DNA from: Paracentrotus lividus
Lineage: Eukaryota > Echinodermata > Echinoidea > Camarodonta > Echinidae
Reading direction: 5' to 3'
Length of the DNA: 64,000 nucleotides
Assembly (NCBI GenBank): GCA_940671915.1
Contig: CALNVZ010002100.1
Location: 14,911,163 to 14,975,162, forward strand
Shown here piece by piece: positions 22,976-37,300 of this stretch; the stretch's first letter is position 1; each line of letters opens with the position of its first letter. Below the pieces are notes generated by a model. It had not been told where the DNA came from, did not search any database, and saw only the letters and a program-made list of their open reading frames with translations. Position numbers and translations under genes: made by a program.

Positions 22976-25270
22976 ATCTACCGAGTCTCTTCAACAGACT
23001 CCACTTCTACCTTCATTTTCAGTTCACACTCAAAACATCTACATCCTGTCCTTTTCATTATCTTCCTCTCCTTTCATTCCTCTCATACGATAATGATATA
23101 CCCCATTATAATTTTCAACCATTCAATTTACTTCTCCCTCAGTCTTAAGCTTCATCACATTATGTTTCATAACATCAGATAGCACAAAAGAAACTGGATT
23201 ACTCCAAGTACGAACAGATCTATTGACAAAAAATATAGGAAAAAAATCTCATCTTATAAGAAGATTGTCCATTTTCCATACTGAATATTTATTTTCTTGT
23301 GTCCAAACAAAGGGACATTTATGATGAAGTTTAGGGAATACAGAGATGATATTCCTATTTTCCCCCTATTATTCATACAGGGATTATTGTCATAATTATT
23401 GAGAGCCGGTTGTATGTTTTCAATATCATTCAGAGGGTCCTTTATTTTGTTCTCCCACAAACGACATAAAGAAAAATGCTTAGTATGGAAATTAAAACGA
23501 CGAAAGCTTTTGAAAGATTTTATAGGGCTTTATGACTTCCTTTATTTTACATTTTCTCTCAGGATCCTTCCATTGAACACTGCACTGTGTAATAGCAATG
23601 GAATCTCAAAAAAGACATCGCGTTTCCGTCTTTGAAGTACCTGCTTTGGTTGCATTATTCAGAAAAAGTCAACATCTTGATAAGATCCCGTATGACTGAA
23701 CAAAGTTGTCTCTTTTTGGTATTTTGGAAAAAAAATCTGAAAAACCTTATATAGACGATCTAAGAGTCCGAAGCACATGTGGTTCATGAAGGTCTTAAGC
23801 AAAAGTGGGTTGAATTCATACACCTGAACCACTTCTCTTTCATAAAGCCAAGATTTGGTTTAGTATATGCTAATAGTTTGGAGTATTACCATTTTGGACT
23901 ATGACCATTTCAACTGAATGGCATTTCGACGTTTTCCAAATTTATTGAAATTTTTATTCATTTATTTATGAAATGCAAAAATAAATGTATAAATGAATGC
24001 TAATTGAATGAACATTAACAAACGCGTACACTTGCATTATCATTATATATTTTTCCAATCATTTCTATAATTTTTGATAACTAATGTGTTTTTTCTTACT
24101 GTTACTTCTGTAAAATGTTAATATTGTGCCAGTTCATAAAATACCGTTACTTTTTTTTCTGAGGCAAATAGCAAAATAGGTCGGACCAAACACAAAACAC
24201 ACATCGTGCACATGCATTGACGTAAAACGTTGCGGAAAACCTAGCGGGCCACTTGAGAAATATGTTATGAAAATAAATAAAAAAGACACAAGGCATAATT
24301 TCAGATTAGGGAGAAAAAGGACGGGGAAGAAGAAAGACATCTCTATACGATCAAGCCTTCTCCGCGCCTTCGGGGAAAAACCAAGAACAAATAATCAGTT
24401 TCAAGCAGAAGTGCTACTTTACGAGGCATTTGCGATATATTGCGTCGTGTCGGGTTGGGTCACGTGATGTTTCATGCCCCCTCTCGTTGTGTTTGATCAA
24501 TCCCCGGGTAGCATGACAAGCAGAGCGATGAGGACTTCGACTAACATTAGCGACATCGAGAGACGAATACGAGCATCCAAGGGGGAAGGTATTTGAATCA
24601 AAATGTGTGGAGGATACGAATGGGATGAAGGTACAATGTGGTACACGGGTGAGGTTTGTGCTTAAGGTATAGAGTTTCATCATCGTAGGTTATCTGATCG
24701 GTGTGTATGATATAAAGTGTGTAGATGATACTGTTTTACATGCATGAAAACATGTAAAAAACAATCACATTACGATAAAAGCTTCTTCTGGTCATGTGCA
24801 TTTTATATTACAACTCGTTTGAATATGGCCGTGGCTGTGACCAATACGTATCGATGTGTACGTTTCCATAAACCAATGGGTGTAGGCCTTAATGGGAAGG
24901 AGGCAGGAGGGGAGCACCCTATTTTTATCTATTTGTATTATTTTTTTATATAGATATTTATGGTTGCATGCCAATTTCTATGGAAAAGGTGAGAAAAATA
25001 CACCTTTTCTATAGCCCCCTCCATGGTCAATGCTCTTTCCCTATTCACACTAATGGTAGGTCGTTAGAAGACAGGATCTTTCAAAACGGATAGTATTCAA
25101 GACCCTTCAATCTCGATGAAGCTAGCTGAAACATTACCAATATGTCAATTTGTAAAGGAATTCTCTTCTTCCCAAGACACTTCAAAACGACTTGATAATG
25201 TCGATTGTAAAAATACGTGATTTGAATGCCGGAAAGGTCGCTATACATGTATTACGCATCGGGTCGAACT

Positions 25271-25712
25271 ACAGTCTGTGCAAAAAAAATGGTACAGTCG
25301 GAAAAAAATTATTCAGGTGTGAATATTTTTTTTAGATAGTGTGTATGTGGTACCAGAATAAAGCCAAATAATTTTCCTTGCTGATGCGCTTTGTTCTGTA
25401 TCATTTGCTTTCGTAAAACAAAAGTTATGCTAAATTTTGTGCGACGAGGAACAAATCGAAATTGAGCACTTCATGGCCATTATGCGAAACCTATACACAA
25501 AGGCATGGGCGCGTGGCGAAAAATGGATTTTGCTTGATTGTAGAAAACTAGTCATATTTCAAATATTACAAACACCAAATGTGATGAAAACAATTGCAGG
25601 TGAAAGTCTGATCTTCCTGCTTTATGAAAATACCAACAATAGCAGGCTGTGATTAAACTTCATACTCTAAAAAAATGTTTTCCACTTGTACCATTTTATT
25701 GACACAGACTGT
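25271..25712. mobile_element. 442-bp mariner-like MITE
   Basis: The left end ACAGTCTGTGCAAAAAAAAT + GGTACA is complementary to the right end TGTACCATTTTATTGACACA + GACTGT. It starts at a TA and has TTA just after the right end. The interior carries a 71-codon open frame with no recognised transposase motif. Tc1/mariner is suggested by the TA and the terminal style only. Confidence 0.75.
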
Positions 25713-28045
25713 TAGAGACACACTGCAATGGTTAGAGATTAACCAATGTTTCAACATGGGTCGAGGGGGGGGGATATCACTTGATGTTTCGGCAATTAAT
25801 AATTGTGTTATGAAATGGATCTCGATGGCAAATTAGCTTCGTTATCGACGGCTGACATGGAATTGGCTTCGACCGTTGTAATAGGATCACGAACCATTAA
25901 CGACATCCCAGAAAACTTTTGCTGTTTTGATTGATTATAAGGCCGCCCATCTCTATTCTAACAGAGAAATATTTACGTTGACAACGCCAGATGCGGAATT
26001 CAGAATATTTCCCCAATCATTGTCGAACACAAATCTTGGGGAATGAAACTGCAGTTAAAGGTATAGTTATCTATTACGATGAATTATTTTTAACAATTGA
26101 ATACAGTTGAAAGTAAACATAAATATTCAAATCAAATCAAATGTAACAGAAAGTCTTCCAAAACTTTGTATGCTACGTACCTTTTTAGTATTGTCATAGG
26201 AATTAATTTTCACTAATATTGTAAGGTTCTTGGGGCCTTGGAAAAAACCACAACTCATTACCAAGACAAGTTTTAGACTTCATTATGAAGCACCTCATAA
26301 AAAAAAAAAATGGTGATGTACTATGTATAAATCTTATCCCCGCTAGTATACCCTCTAATTCATTATTTTTACTTTTGATTTGTTTCCATCAAAGAGTTAA
26401 GATATCATTCGGATAAATGCGGATTTATTTATTTTTCATTTTCTTTTTTTGGTGTGGTCATCTGACTTGGACAGGTATTTTTTGCTTGTATCTAACGCGA
26501 CGACAAACTTGTCGAAACATCGATACCAAAATTCTTTTTACAGCTCATACAATATTCAAAAAAGATACCAGAGAATCCTTTCCGGACCTATTTCTGTCAC
26601 TGTGATACCGCAAAATACGACATTCTATGTGCCAGCAGACCGTGCAAGCGAAAATGTTTAAGGATATGAGCGGTTAAAAAAAGTGCATCTTTAAAATCTG
26701 AGCTGAAAAGTTGCGATCTAAAAGATCAACGATATCCACTGTATTTTACATATATCACGAATCCAGGAACGACATTTAAAATAACGATATGACTGTCTTC
26801 AGTTTCTCCCTCCCCTCTCTTTCGATGGTTTATTGTGTTTACTTCATTCTACAGGAGTACTTAGCATCCAAATAAACTACATTACAATTTTAATAAGAAA
26901 TTCCACTTTTTTCTCGATGAATGCCTTCATTGATACGCATACTTCTTCCCCGTCAACAAATATTGACACAACCTAAATGATTTGGACTGGAATTACCATC
27001 CTAATGAGTTAATAATGAAGAGAAATAGCTCACTTTCATAATTAAATTGAGCTTCGATAGGAGACATGTTGTCCTGTATACGAATCCCCTTTTTATTCAT
27101 CGACAGACCTCATTCTCAAATCCTATGTTTACTTCGAGCAATTACCTGAAAGTGGGTCAATAATGTGAAGTAGCGGTTATTGCGGGTGAACGGAAACACG
27201 CATATCTACTTTGCATCAGACTTTCATCAAACCGAATCTAAGAGAATTTAAAAGTCACATTATAAGGACACATTACAGTGAGCGGGAAGGTATGGGGAGA
27301 AAGAGAGATGTGATGCATTAATTAGTAAACATTACGGTGGTTTCATCGTATTAGGCCGTTGTTATTTCGGCGGCGTTCATTAATGAAATAAACCCTAATT
27401 GCCTATTGCAAATAGTCAATTTTTAGTGTAATGCCATGCCTTTATACGAAATGTACCCTTTCATTTTGATGTCATGTAAATTTTATTATTCTCCTCTCTC
27501 CCTCCCCCCCTTTCCCATCTCTCTTGTCTTTCTGAGTGTATAGAGTGGGCATGAGAACACGAAAACTATACTCGTCTGCTGAGACTTAGGGCAAAAAAGA
27601 CGCTAACCAAGCAGGCCTATATTGGCTTTCAGCAGGAAAATATGATCTTATATAGTTACCGACCTTCTCGCTCGATATCAGCGAATGAGAGGTAAATATG
27701 CCCTACTGCTACGATTGACAATTATTGTTCCATCTGATCAGATTGAATAATGAAAATGCTCTGGCGTATCTGATTGTGGAAGAATTGATTGAAAATGTTG
27801 TCGAACGCCGACACTTGCCGACAGGGTGTTTGATATTCACTAATAACCGCGTAAAAGACATTTAATATCAATGATTAATACAGAGGTATCGGTCTATTAT
27901 GGATAATTATGATTATGAACTAAAATCAACATAGTAATAAAACAATTACAGAGACAGTGAGCTAGGGTGAGCAATGGTGATGCTGGGGAAAGAGTTATAG
28001 ATAGCTGTGCAGAGAAAATAATGAGACATAAAAAGTAACAGTGCA

Positions 28046-28130
28046 GGGCTGTGTTTCACTGGTGATCAGTTCTTGCGCTAAGTGACTACAAGCATGTGAT
28101 AAGTTGAGAACAACTTAATGAAACACCCCC
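28046..28130. mobile_element. Short MITE, same family as 56981-57291
   Basis: Runs from GGGCTGTGTTTCACTGG to AATGAAACACCCCC. The interior GATCAGTTCTTGCGCTAAG ... AAGCATGTG is nearly the same as bases 57178-57214 of the element in the transmembrane intron. It serves as an uninterrupted reference for the insertion seen in the other copy. Confidence 0.75.
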
Positions 28131-28158
28131 TTGTATTAAAGAAGGAGATAAAGCAAAG

Positions 28159-28159
<1 letters not shown>

Positions 28160-28212
<53 letters not shown>

Positions 28213-28233
28213 GGGGGGGGGTAGAGAGAGAGG
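28160..28233. repeat. (GA)n and G tract
   Basis: GA repeat with an internal 9-10 G run. Confidence 0.95.
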
Positions 28234-29335
28234 GTGACACAGGGAGTTGAGCAAGAAAAATAATGGACAGCGAACATGGTTCGAAAGCTCATCGACTCCA
28301 CCATCTCTCAAGCAGCATACACGGTCAAAACGAATACAGGTTAAGTATGACATGACAAATAGATACCCTATTTCTGTCCGCTCCAATCTCTCAAATCCTC
28401 TCTCCCATTCTCCAACCATTTCTTTCCCTTCGATTCTTTTACGTAACCGTGCGAGTCGCCGAGAACAAGGACCGGTCCCCCGGGCCCCATCCGAAATGGA
28501 ATTCTATATTTACAGTCCACGAAACTAAACTCGGACTACAAGAAGTTCAGAAAGGAAGGAGATGCTTGATTTAAGATGATTGCATCTCGAGGGAGCCCCA
28601 AAACTCTTCTTCTTCTTCATCTTTGGCCGCGTACCAAGCGGACAAGATGCTATCCACGTACCCCTTCTACAATCTTCCAAGGCTATTTTCTCTTTCGATG
28701 CGTTCAAGGACTTTGGCTACATTCATATAGGGCAAGGGGGAAATGCACTAAAAATTTCTTGACTTCAAACCCATGAGATCTTTCATCATTTGGAAAGGTA
28801 TTGGTATCCATGTAACTCTCATTGCATAATCTCTATTATTTCGTAAAATATGAAGAAAGAGAGAGAGAGAGACAGGTAGAGAGTTCCTCGAATATTGATG
28901 TCGAAGTGTCAAACATTCACATCCCAAAATCCTAAAGCATGATCAAACTCGAAAGTTCTGTTTGTTTACGTGACAAGATATTCAACAACAAAACAAAAAA
29001 AACTGACTAACCAAGTAAAACAAGTAAATATTTGTTAACATAAAAGCTTTTCCCAAGAAAACATGGTGACTCTCTCCCTCTTTCTTCCATCCACGCATGA
29101 TCGTAATTGCCTCTGATAAAAATGCTACAAATCAAATGGAATAAAGTAACCCTGTTTAATGTCACAAGGTGGGCTTCAAAGAAAAGAGGATAGGTATACC
29201 ACCTTTTCTCCTTAAAGTGCAATTAAAATATGGCCAGTAAATAAAAAATCATTTACATGTTAGAAAGTGTCAAAAGTAATTTCTATTCGTGTTTACGAGA
29301 TTTGTCTAGATGATTTTATCATCATTACTTTTCTT

Positions 29336-29553
29336 TTATAAAAAGATATTCAATTATAGGCCAAATTTCTGTGAAAAAATCGTAGCACCAAATTTCTGAT
29401 ATCATTCTTAATGAACGAGGAATTTTATCGTAATTATTTTACCTACTAAAAATATTCGATTACCCCAATTCTGTTTTAAGAATAATTTCCTGGGAAAAAT
29501 TGCACCGCCGAGTTAATGATTGTCTCTGCTACCATTCATTATGAACGAGGATG
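29336..29553. repeat. Two degenerate tandem units of about 110 bp
   Basis: AAAGATATTCAATTA ... CCAAATTTCTG ... ATTCTTAATGAACGAGGA recurs as AAAATATTCGATTA ... CCCAATTCTG ... ATTCATTATGAACGAGGA. Confidence 0.55.
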
Positions 29554-29990
29554 ACACGTGACTTCGTTGAATGACTTTCCAATTAAGATTCTCGTCGATA
29601 TTATCTCCGATACAATTAAATCAGGTTCAAAATGACGCCGGTCTTATTAATGAAATCCCCTATCTCCTTCAACACCAAAGATCTCGATTGATTACCCCTG
29701 GATGGACAGGAATCGAGCTAGTGTTTGCTGACCATTTAGGGGGATACAATCGGTCGCTTGGACGGAGATTGGCTCGTTACATTAGCACTTGAAAAGGTAT
29801 CACGTGACTATTTAAGATTTGATTGGAACATTACGCTTCATCAGCTCGATTGACGCTATGTATCGATCGGATAAGTTCAATCACATCAGTGACGTCGCAA
29901 TAATACGCGCCGTTTCTTCCTCATATTGGATGTTGGTTCTGTACTTTACATCCTTAATTGTTATTTAATAATTTTTGGCGATAAAGGTTA

Positions 29991-30559
29991 TATTTGAAAT
30001 GTAAGTGCCATAATCAGGCTGTAAAATCTAAAATTAAAATTTTTTTCTGCATGGTGTAGCACTAGTTCAAGATCCGAATCTATTTAGCTTACGAAAAAGT
30101 ACAAATTGACTTAAATTTCCCACGCGTTGTCACTTCTCATATTAAATATTTATTTCTTTCTGGTGTGATCTGAAAAGGGCATACAAAATCCATAACTTTT
30201 CTCTTTTTTTGTCCACATGGGACATTCAAATAAACACACCGCATAATGATTCAATATATGTTCGATTTGAAAATATCAATGTACATGATGTAAGCACCAT
30301 AATCAGCCAATAAAATCCAAAATGAAAATCTGTATTCTGCATGGTGTGGTACTAACTCGAAATCAAATTTATTTAACTTAAAAAAAGTACAAAGTGAGTT
30401 AAATTTCCAATGTGTTGTCCCTTCTCAAATAAAAAGTATATTTCTTTCTGGTGTGATCTGAAAAGGGCAGACACAATGATTGTCCACAAATTGCTTTTTT
30501 TTCCTTCATCCCTATGAGACATGCCAATGAACCAACACACCTCGGAAAAATTCAATAAA
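29991..30559. repeat. Tandem duplication of about 290 bp
   Basis: Unit 1 (about 29991-30262) and unit 2 (about 30275-30559) share CCATAATCAG, TTCTGCATGGTGT, TTTCTTTCTGGTGTGATCTG AAAAGGGCA and further anchors in order. Confidence 0.75.
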
Positions 30560-32269
30560 GTCTCGGTAAACATTTCAGAGAGAGAGACAGATAAAGCAAA
30601 TGCGATACCTTAAATGTAATCAATTTTCCATTAAGTATGCATGAAAGATAGAATGTATAAATTCCCTCAAAACAATCATCTAAGCTCGGAAAAGTGATCA
30701 GACTTTCAATTTCAAGTCTATTTCATGATTGTATTTGATATCGACATTTGTATTTCCTTCATTTTATCCTGTCTCGCCTCCTATTCTTCGACACCTTGTT
30801 ATGTCACTGTCCTTTCCTATCTCTGCATGTTTGTGTTTACTTCGTATCATTTGATACAAAGAGCCAAGATCGGGAAGCTCATAATTATGGCCATCAGTAT
30901 CATTATACTTTGAACCAAGCTAGTTTTCAGTGTTCGACAACACGACAGAGTTCAATTTAAATGGGGTAAAAGCTTTGTCTATTTTGCTATTGGCAGTGTT
31001 AAACGAGCGAAAATGATGAAGAGTGAATGATGTGAAAAGTAGAAAGTTTTCACACACATAACAATGACTTTAAATAAGCCCTTAAAATTTGTTTTCAGAT
31101 ATCTATTATTAAAGTTGATAATAATTAACAATTTCCTAATACAAAATCATCTAAATTCGTTCTCTTAAAGATGAGTTGTACATAATTAAAGAGGTGGCAC
31201 TTGATTAAGATCAACTAACCTTATCGATTCCTAAATACATCTAATTTTGTTAATATTTGCTTTTCTATTTTAAATCTATTTGAGAATTAAAAAATAAAAA
31301 CTTTGTGATTCACTCCATCATCTAAAATCTGCGTATTACGATAAACAATAATAGGACTTTCTTAAATGTAAAGAGTGAACGTTATCAATTATTGTTGAAA
31401 ATTTCCATCCAGTATTATTTTATGTATTGTTTGAAATGGCATACACTATAATCACAAGGGGAACGATTTTTACATTAAAAATAAATGGTTTTGCAAGTTT
31501 CCGAAGTTTATTCTGAATAATACATTGTGTACACTGTTATGTGTCAGAAATGATATGAAAAATTTATTGAAATGTCTCTTGTTGGCAACAATAATCATCA
31601 ATCAGGTGTTATAAATACCTAACATTTACGACATGACATAATACTCGATTAGCAGTCCACCAACTACATAGATTCTTTGCATTTTATTACCCCTTTATTG
31701 GGGGACCCTGCATAGTATTCTGCCGTTCTCAGGGGAAAGTAAAATGGCCTAAATTTACGATGATAGATTCGCGTTGGTGCCTGCCATAAAAGAAAACGAC
31801 GCGCGCCAAGTAAAAAGCAGTTATGAAATGCAGCAGAAATGAAATGTGGCACGCTTGTAGCGCATCGCATTGGGAATAGGAAACAGAAGGGGGCGTACAT
31901 CGGTATGGGGATGGAAACTAAAAGGAAAACGAGTTATCAGCAAGGGAGGGGAGAGCCTTTAAGCTAAAACTACTAAAATAATCAGATTGTAGACATAAAA
32001 CATTGCGCAATGGCGTGAACGGAAAGGGTAAGCGTGACACATTCTTTAAGCTCGTATAATGTGATGGTAGAGGAATGGCTGGCTATTCAGCCGGGTTAAA
32101 TGGTGCTATAATTGGCGCGAGGTATACTTTAGCGTTGGCGGGTGCGATCGATATGAAGCTTTGCTTTCAAAATATTTGGGTAGAGCGAGGTGCATTCCTG
32201 CATCGACTCGTCTACCCGGACGACCCATGTTATACACATACCTTTAGCTGTGGAATGCATCCTGTATAT

Positions 32270-33105
32270 CTTCTCTATATCCCTTTTCCCCTCTCCATCT
32301 TTCTTTTCTTCTCTCTCATTCTCCCTTGCTCTCTTCTCTAATGTTTATTTCCACTTCTCCTGGCTTATTCCCTTTTCTCCACATACATTTATCTGTGGAA
32401 TGCATCCTGTATATGAAGAGTTTGTTTCCAAAAGGGACTAAATCCACTTTTGTAACTTCAGAGTAAATTTCTTTAAAAAAAAATTTTTCTTTTCTTTGCC
32501 GGATTTTGTACAGGCGTCTATGGAAAATTGAAATTAAAAGTTGCAATTTCTGGAAGTTGCAATCAAAATTTAGGTAAGTTATTTTGCTCACAGATGGGTA
32601 CGTACCTGAACAATGTCCTGATATCAATAACTCAATTTTCATCAAAAGTGGATTTAGTCCCTTTTGGAAACAAGCTCTTCATATACTTGTCTTCTATATA
32701 CCCCTTTCCCTCTCCGTCTCTCTTTTCCTCTCTCTCACTCTCGCTTGCTCTCTTCTCGATATTTACACCTCTCCTACCTTCTCCATCTCTCCAAGTTTCC
32801 CTTTTTCTCTCTTCCTCTTCCTCCCTCCCCTCTCTCTCTCTCTCTAATAACCCCTCTCGGCCTTTCTCCCTTTCTTTCTATCTCTCCAAGTTTCTTTTTA
32901 TCTCTATCTGTCTCTCTGTTAACATGATTTTACCTCTCGACCTTTCTCATTTTCTTTCCTTTCCTCTTCATATCTCTCCCCATCTCTCTTTCTCTCTCTA
33001 TCTCTCACTCTCTATTTATACCTCTCCAAACTTCCCTTATTTCCATCTCTCTATACCCCCACCCCCCCCTTCTCTCTCTCTCCCTCTCCTCCTCCTGTCT
33101 GTCTC
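32270..33105. repeat. CT-rich low-complexity region
   Basis: Long CTCT/CCTC/TTTC tracts in two blocks (32270-32345 and 32690-33105) split by the inverted-repeat element at 32409-32686. The 215-codon open frame across it is a composition artefact. Confidence 0.85.
32409..32686. mobile_element. Terminal-inverted-repeat element, 278 bp
   Basis: The first 44 bases (GTATATGAAGAGTTTGTTTC, CAAAAGGGACTAAATCCACT, TTTG) are mirrored by the last 44 with one visible mismatch. It interrupts a CT-rich region: GCTGTGGAATGCATCCTGTA and the CT text after it at 32240-32345 resemble the sequence at the element's left edge and after its right edge. Confidence 0.75.
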
Positions 33106-33400
33106 TGACATCACATATTCCTCCCTTAAAATGAAGGTGAGGAAATTGGTACTCCTGCAATTGACTGCGCAATAATAACAGACCTATATTTTCAATATCA
33201 GTCATTTTCTAAATAAAACAACACCGCGTGTGATGTCTCGATAGGTAATCTTGCAGAAAGGTATGGGGCGAGGTGGCAATAAAAGCAGTGCATGTAAAAT
33301 GTAGGTGACACAAAAACAAGCATTTATGACGGATTAAAGTTAAAGGCACCTTGTTGAATCGGAATATTGGTGAAGACAGTGGGTGACGATGGGTCGGGAG

Positions 33401-33420
33401 GTGGGGGGGGGGGGGGGGGG
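33401..33420. repeat. Poly-G tract
   Basis: About 18 uninterrupted G. Confidence 0.9.
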
Positions 33421-34338
33421 TGGTAGGTGGTATTTCAGGTACATAATACAGCATAGAGAGTATTATACCATTATATAAAATGTAATTTCCTTTAAATAGT
33501 CTTCCCTGTCGCGTTAGATAGAAATCCCTTTTAACCTTATACATTCAATGTAATAAACCTTTATCGTTTTCAGAATACGCCCCATTTTCATGTATCGGAC
33601 AAACATATTGAATATGCAACTAATGAAAAGATCACAAACCCCTTCAAGCTTTGTATCTCAAGTAATTGCTTTCTTAAAATGTAAAATCGTAAAACTAAAC
33701 TTATAACGTTTCAAGTAAAGGTAAGAATCATTACCAACTGCGACGTGAAGCACGTTTATTGCATTTATTAATTTCATAAACGGTCCTCAATACAGCGTGT
33801 AGTTGTATGATTTACATCAATCAGAAATAAAAAGCAATAATGTAAAAATTATGTCGTATATAGTCTTTTGCTACAAACCCATCCTATTCGCCTACAATCC
33901 TTCATTATCACACTGTTTTCGAGCCAATAAACATATGTTGGATAACTCGGGTAAGGCACTGTTGATCAAAGTAATTTGTAACTCTTAACGTCGGGAGGGA
34001 AGGTGGGGGGGGGGGGATTCCATGACTGCGGGCATTCTGTTCTATAAAACAGGTTCCTGAATGGACAGGGCTATGAAAATGAGACGGACATTAAGGTGCG
34101 AAGCGCATCAATATGAAGGACATAACAATTGGTCATGGCATAGTGGCCTTGTCATGACTAATATCACTAGACCAATATGAGTTTATGCCAAGAGAATGAA
34201 GTAACTGTAGAGGCGGTGGGGGGGGTAGAGATTGAGGGGGAGAGGGGAGGGAGGACACGTCAAGACTGTAGAAACATCAATATTTTAACTACAATGTTCT
34301 AATATTACTTTTCCTAACCCCCTCCCCCCCCCCCAAAG

Positions 34339-37300
34339 AAAAAAAGCATAATTAAATGAAGGTGACAAACCATTTCTTCCTCTAACGTACAATGGCAATC
34401 GAGTTTCCTTAAAATAATAAACACTTACCATGGACTAAACTAAACCACGGTAATTCGGTTGAATTGCATCGGATGGTCTTCTGTTTTTTGTTTAGTAGTT
34501 GTAGTGGAGGCCTACATGTGGACATATACCACAACATTTTTGTTTTTATATTTTCCTATAGAAAATTACAGTGATAAATATTGTGTGAGTTATTCAAAAA
34601 CAAACCTTATGGAAAACTATTTTGATGTTTAATTTATCATAAGGTTGTAAATATATAATCATATAATTAACATGTTGATAATAACACATACTAGTCACGT
34701 AATTTCCCTTTTTCTATTTGTCTCATGATATAAATTTTGCTCTCACCTAATGTGTTACATGCAGTTGCCACCTTGAACAAGGTTTGGAAAATTTCTTTTC
34801 TTCGTTTTCTACGTTGCCTAACAACTGATAAACCCATATATCCTTTTCTCACTCCTTGATTTTAAGTTAAGGGTTTAAGGTATGTATAAATAGATTATAA
34901 CAATCACTAATTTATACGATGCCTTGTACTTTCGGTTGGAGTATGTCCATTTTAAAACAATATGTCAATAATGTCGTTTTTGGAATCTCGTGCGGCAAGA
35001 TAGTGGAAGTATGCCCTCGTGAGCGATGAGAAAGGGATACATGCGTGATGAACAAGCATTCTCGCGCGTAAAAATAAACAACAGAACAAGACAAGCAATA
35101 TTTAATTTTTAAGAGGAAAGAATCAACAGACACAATAGGAAGAGAGAAAAATCAAAAGAATCTAAAACTGTTGTCTGGTAAAACAAAATCTATTTAAAGA
35201 TGAAAATGATGTCTTATCTGCAGTCTAGACTAGTGATGTATTTATTTCATGTTAGTTTTCTAATAATTTAAATTTAATTCATCACTATTCCGTTTAATTT
35301 TTCAATTCTGGATATCGATTTTCAACCTGCTAATGGGTGACTTGAGGTTAGGATCATCCGAAAGGTCAAATTACGCTAGCAGATATACTCATCCCGAAAG
35401 TGCTAGAAGCTAACATATTAGGTATAAGATATAAAAATACATATAACTGCAATACTCGCGTTTAATTCTTTCTTTCAAAGTCTACGGTGATTTGAAATAT
35501 TAAAAGAAGGAACACGAAAAAAGGGCATGTTTATTTAGATCTTGCAACATGATTACTTTTAAGGCGTTTTATTGTCAGTTTATAAGTGCATAGATAAAAA
35601 AAGAGCATATGGACACCTGACCCATGACGCGATAGAATGTTTATTCATGAAAGAATAATACGTGTCCTACGTTTGTTCACTGGTAGTGGCAAACTGCGAA
35701 AATGGAAAAGGCTACGAGATTTGAAAGATTCCTATTATCAACCATAAACTTTCTTTTATTTAAAGATTTGCGATACGAAGGGTTTTTTGGCGCGTTCTCT
35801 GGGATAGGAAGTATACGTCACGAGATTATTTGTCATGTGTATACCGATTATAGTCAATTTGTACTCTTCATTTGTATTGCCTAGATTAATCTTATAACTA
35901 TGTACATGGTGTCTATGACATTTTTTTTGATGTATTGTTAGTTCGCGATATCAATTTTCAAAATGGGATACTAAGGCAAATCGCCCCTATTTTTATAAAG
36001 TCATATTGCCACCTAATCTCATATCACACAATAAAAAACTCTAATCGTCATACAACCGAATGTCCCAGTGGGAGCCTTCAGGGTGGGTTAGGCAGAGAGA
36101 AGATGTGAAGAGTAGAGAGGAGAATTGGGGGTAAGGCTGAATATAAACTATTGAGTTCTTCTTTCTTCTCGTGACCGCACCCTTTTATAATGACCCTCTT
36201 CCTATAAGCATGTTAAACCTAGCACCTAGGGGGATTCCATCGATATTTGACTGGCTTTAACGCCATAACCCACAACAGAACACAGGAGGCAATAAGCAAC
36301 GCGCAAGAGACAAACCTAGCAAGCCCCTGACGTCCGCCCGCAAATGCTTCATGCTGGAGGATTCAATTAAACGCGGATGGTAGATGTAAGCTATAAAGGC
36401 GTCAGGGGTGTATATATCAGTGATGGAATTAACGATGACGTTCGTGCATTCAATCAGTGTTTCTCGCAATCTATGTGTATACTTTTTCTAGGATCAGATT
36501 ATCCTGCTCAGTCATCCGAGACCATTCACACTGGTCGGAAAGCGAGAGCGTATATATAGTGCTTCCCACACTCTAAGATATATCGAGACAACGTCTTTCT
36601 TATGGTTAGGATAAAAGTAGGCCACTCGCAAGTAATTAAATAATCTTTCAGAGCGCTGGGTAAACTCGAAAGAGCCGGACTGTAAGTAATGAGAGGGGAA
36701 CGGGAAGGAGGTAAGACTATACACAGTAAAAAACATGTTTACACACACCACATTTCCGTCATACATCATACATAGTATAAACTTGCGTGATACAAATAAT
36801 GTGTTTTACTTAATGAATTGAGAATGGGGAAAATGGTGCTTATCTCTTCCTGTTTCCCTAAGTAATACAATCGAACTGGAAGGACTTTGTGTTTTGTTTG
36901 TGATGAGAGCTAGGAAGCAGCTGAGAAGGAGGGTAATGGGTCACTAAGATAAACGGAAAAGAGTAATCAGCAGATTGCTGAAATAAAGGGTGAGATCTAT
37001 ACTCACAATTCAGGATAATTTGTTGTATTTGGAAATATTGTGATTGTCTCGCTTGGGATTGGCGGGATCCGCAGAGATGGCATGTGAAATTGCGCTATCC
37101 TCAGTGTGGGTGAAAGAGCGCATGGAGCCGAAGTGAGTAATTGGTGCGAAGACTAGGTAGTTTGGGTGTCATCACGGCGTTTTTAGTGCGTAGTGTGGAC
37201 ACTAAAAAGTAGGTTTATGCATCTTGGTTCTATCCCACTTAAAATACATAGACGCCTGATTTGGCATTATACTGTACATTCATCACATTACCGGTCCGCA

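Noticed and set aside
32528..33175. 215-codon plus-strand open frame
   Set aside because: Serine/leucine/proline text produced by CT-rich low-complexity DNA.
34370..34428. Minus-strand open segment before a GTAAGTG donor as an exon
   Set aside because: The acceptor side lacks a pyrimidine tract and the peptide matches nothing in the cyclase family.
36257..36469. Minus-strand MKHLRADVRGLL as an ELKHMRD-type exon
   Set aside because: Similarity is short, the residues around it do not fit, and the matching place in the second copy does not preserve it.
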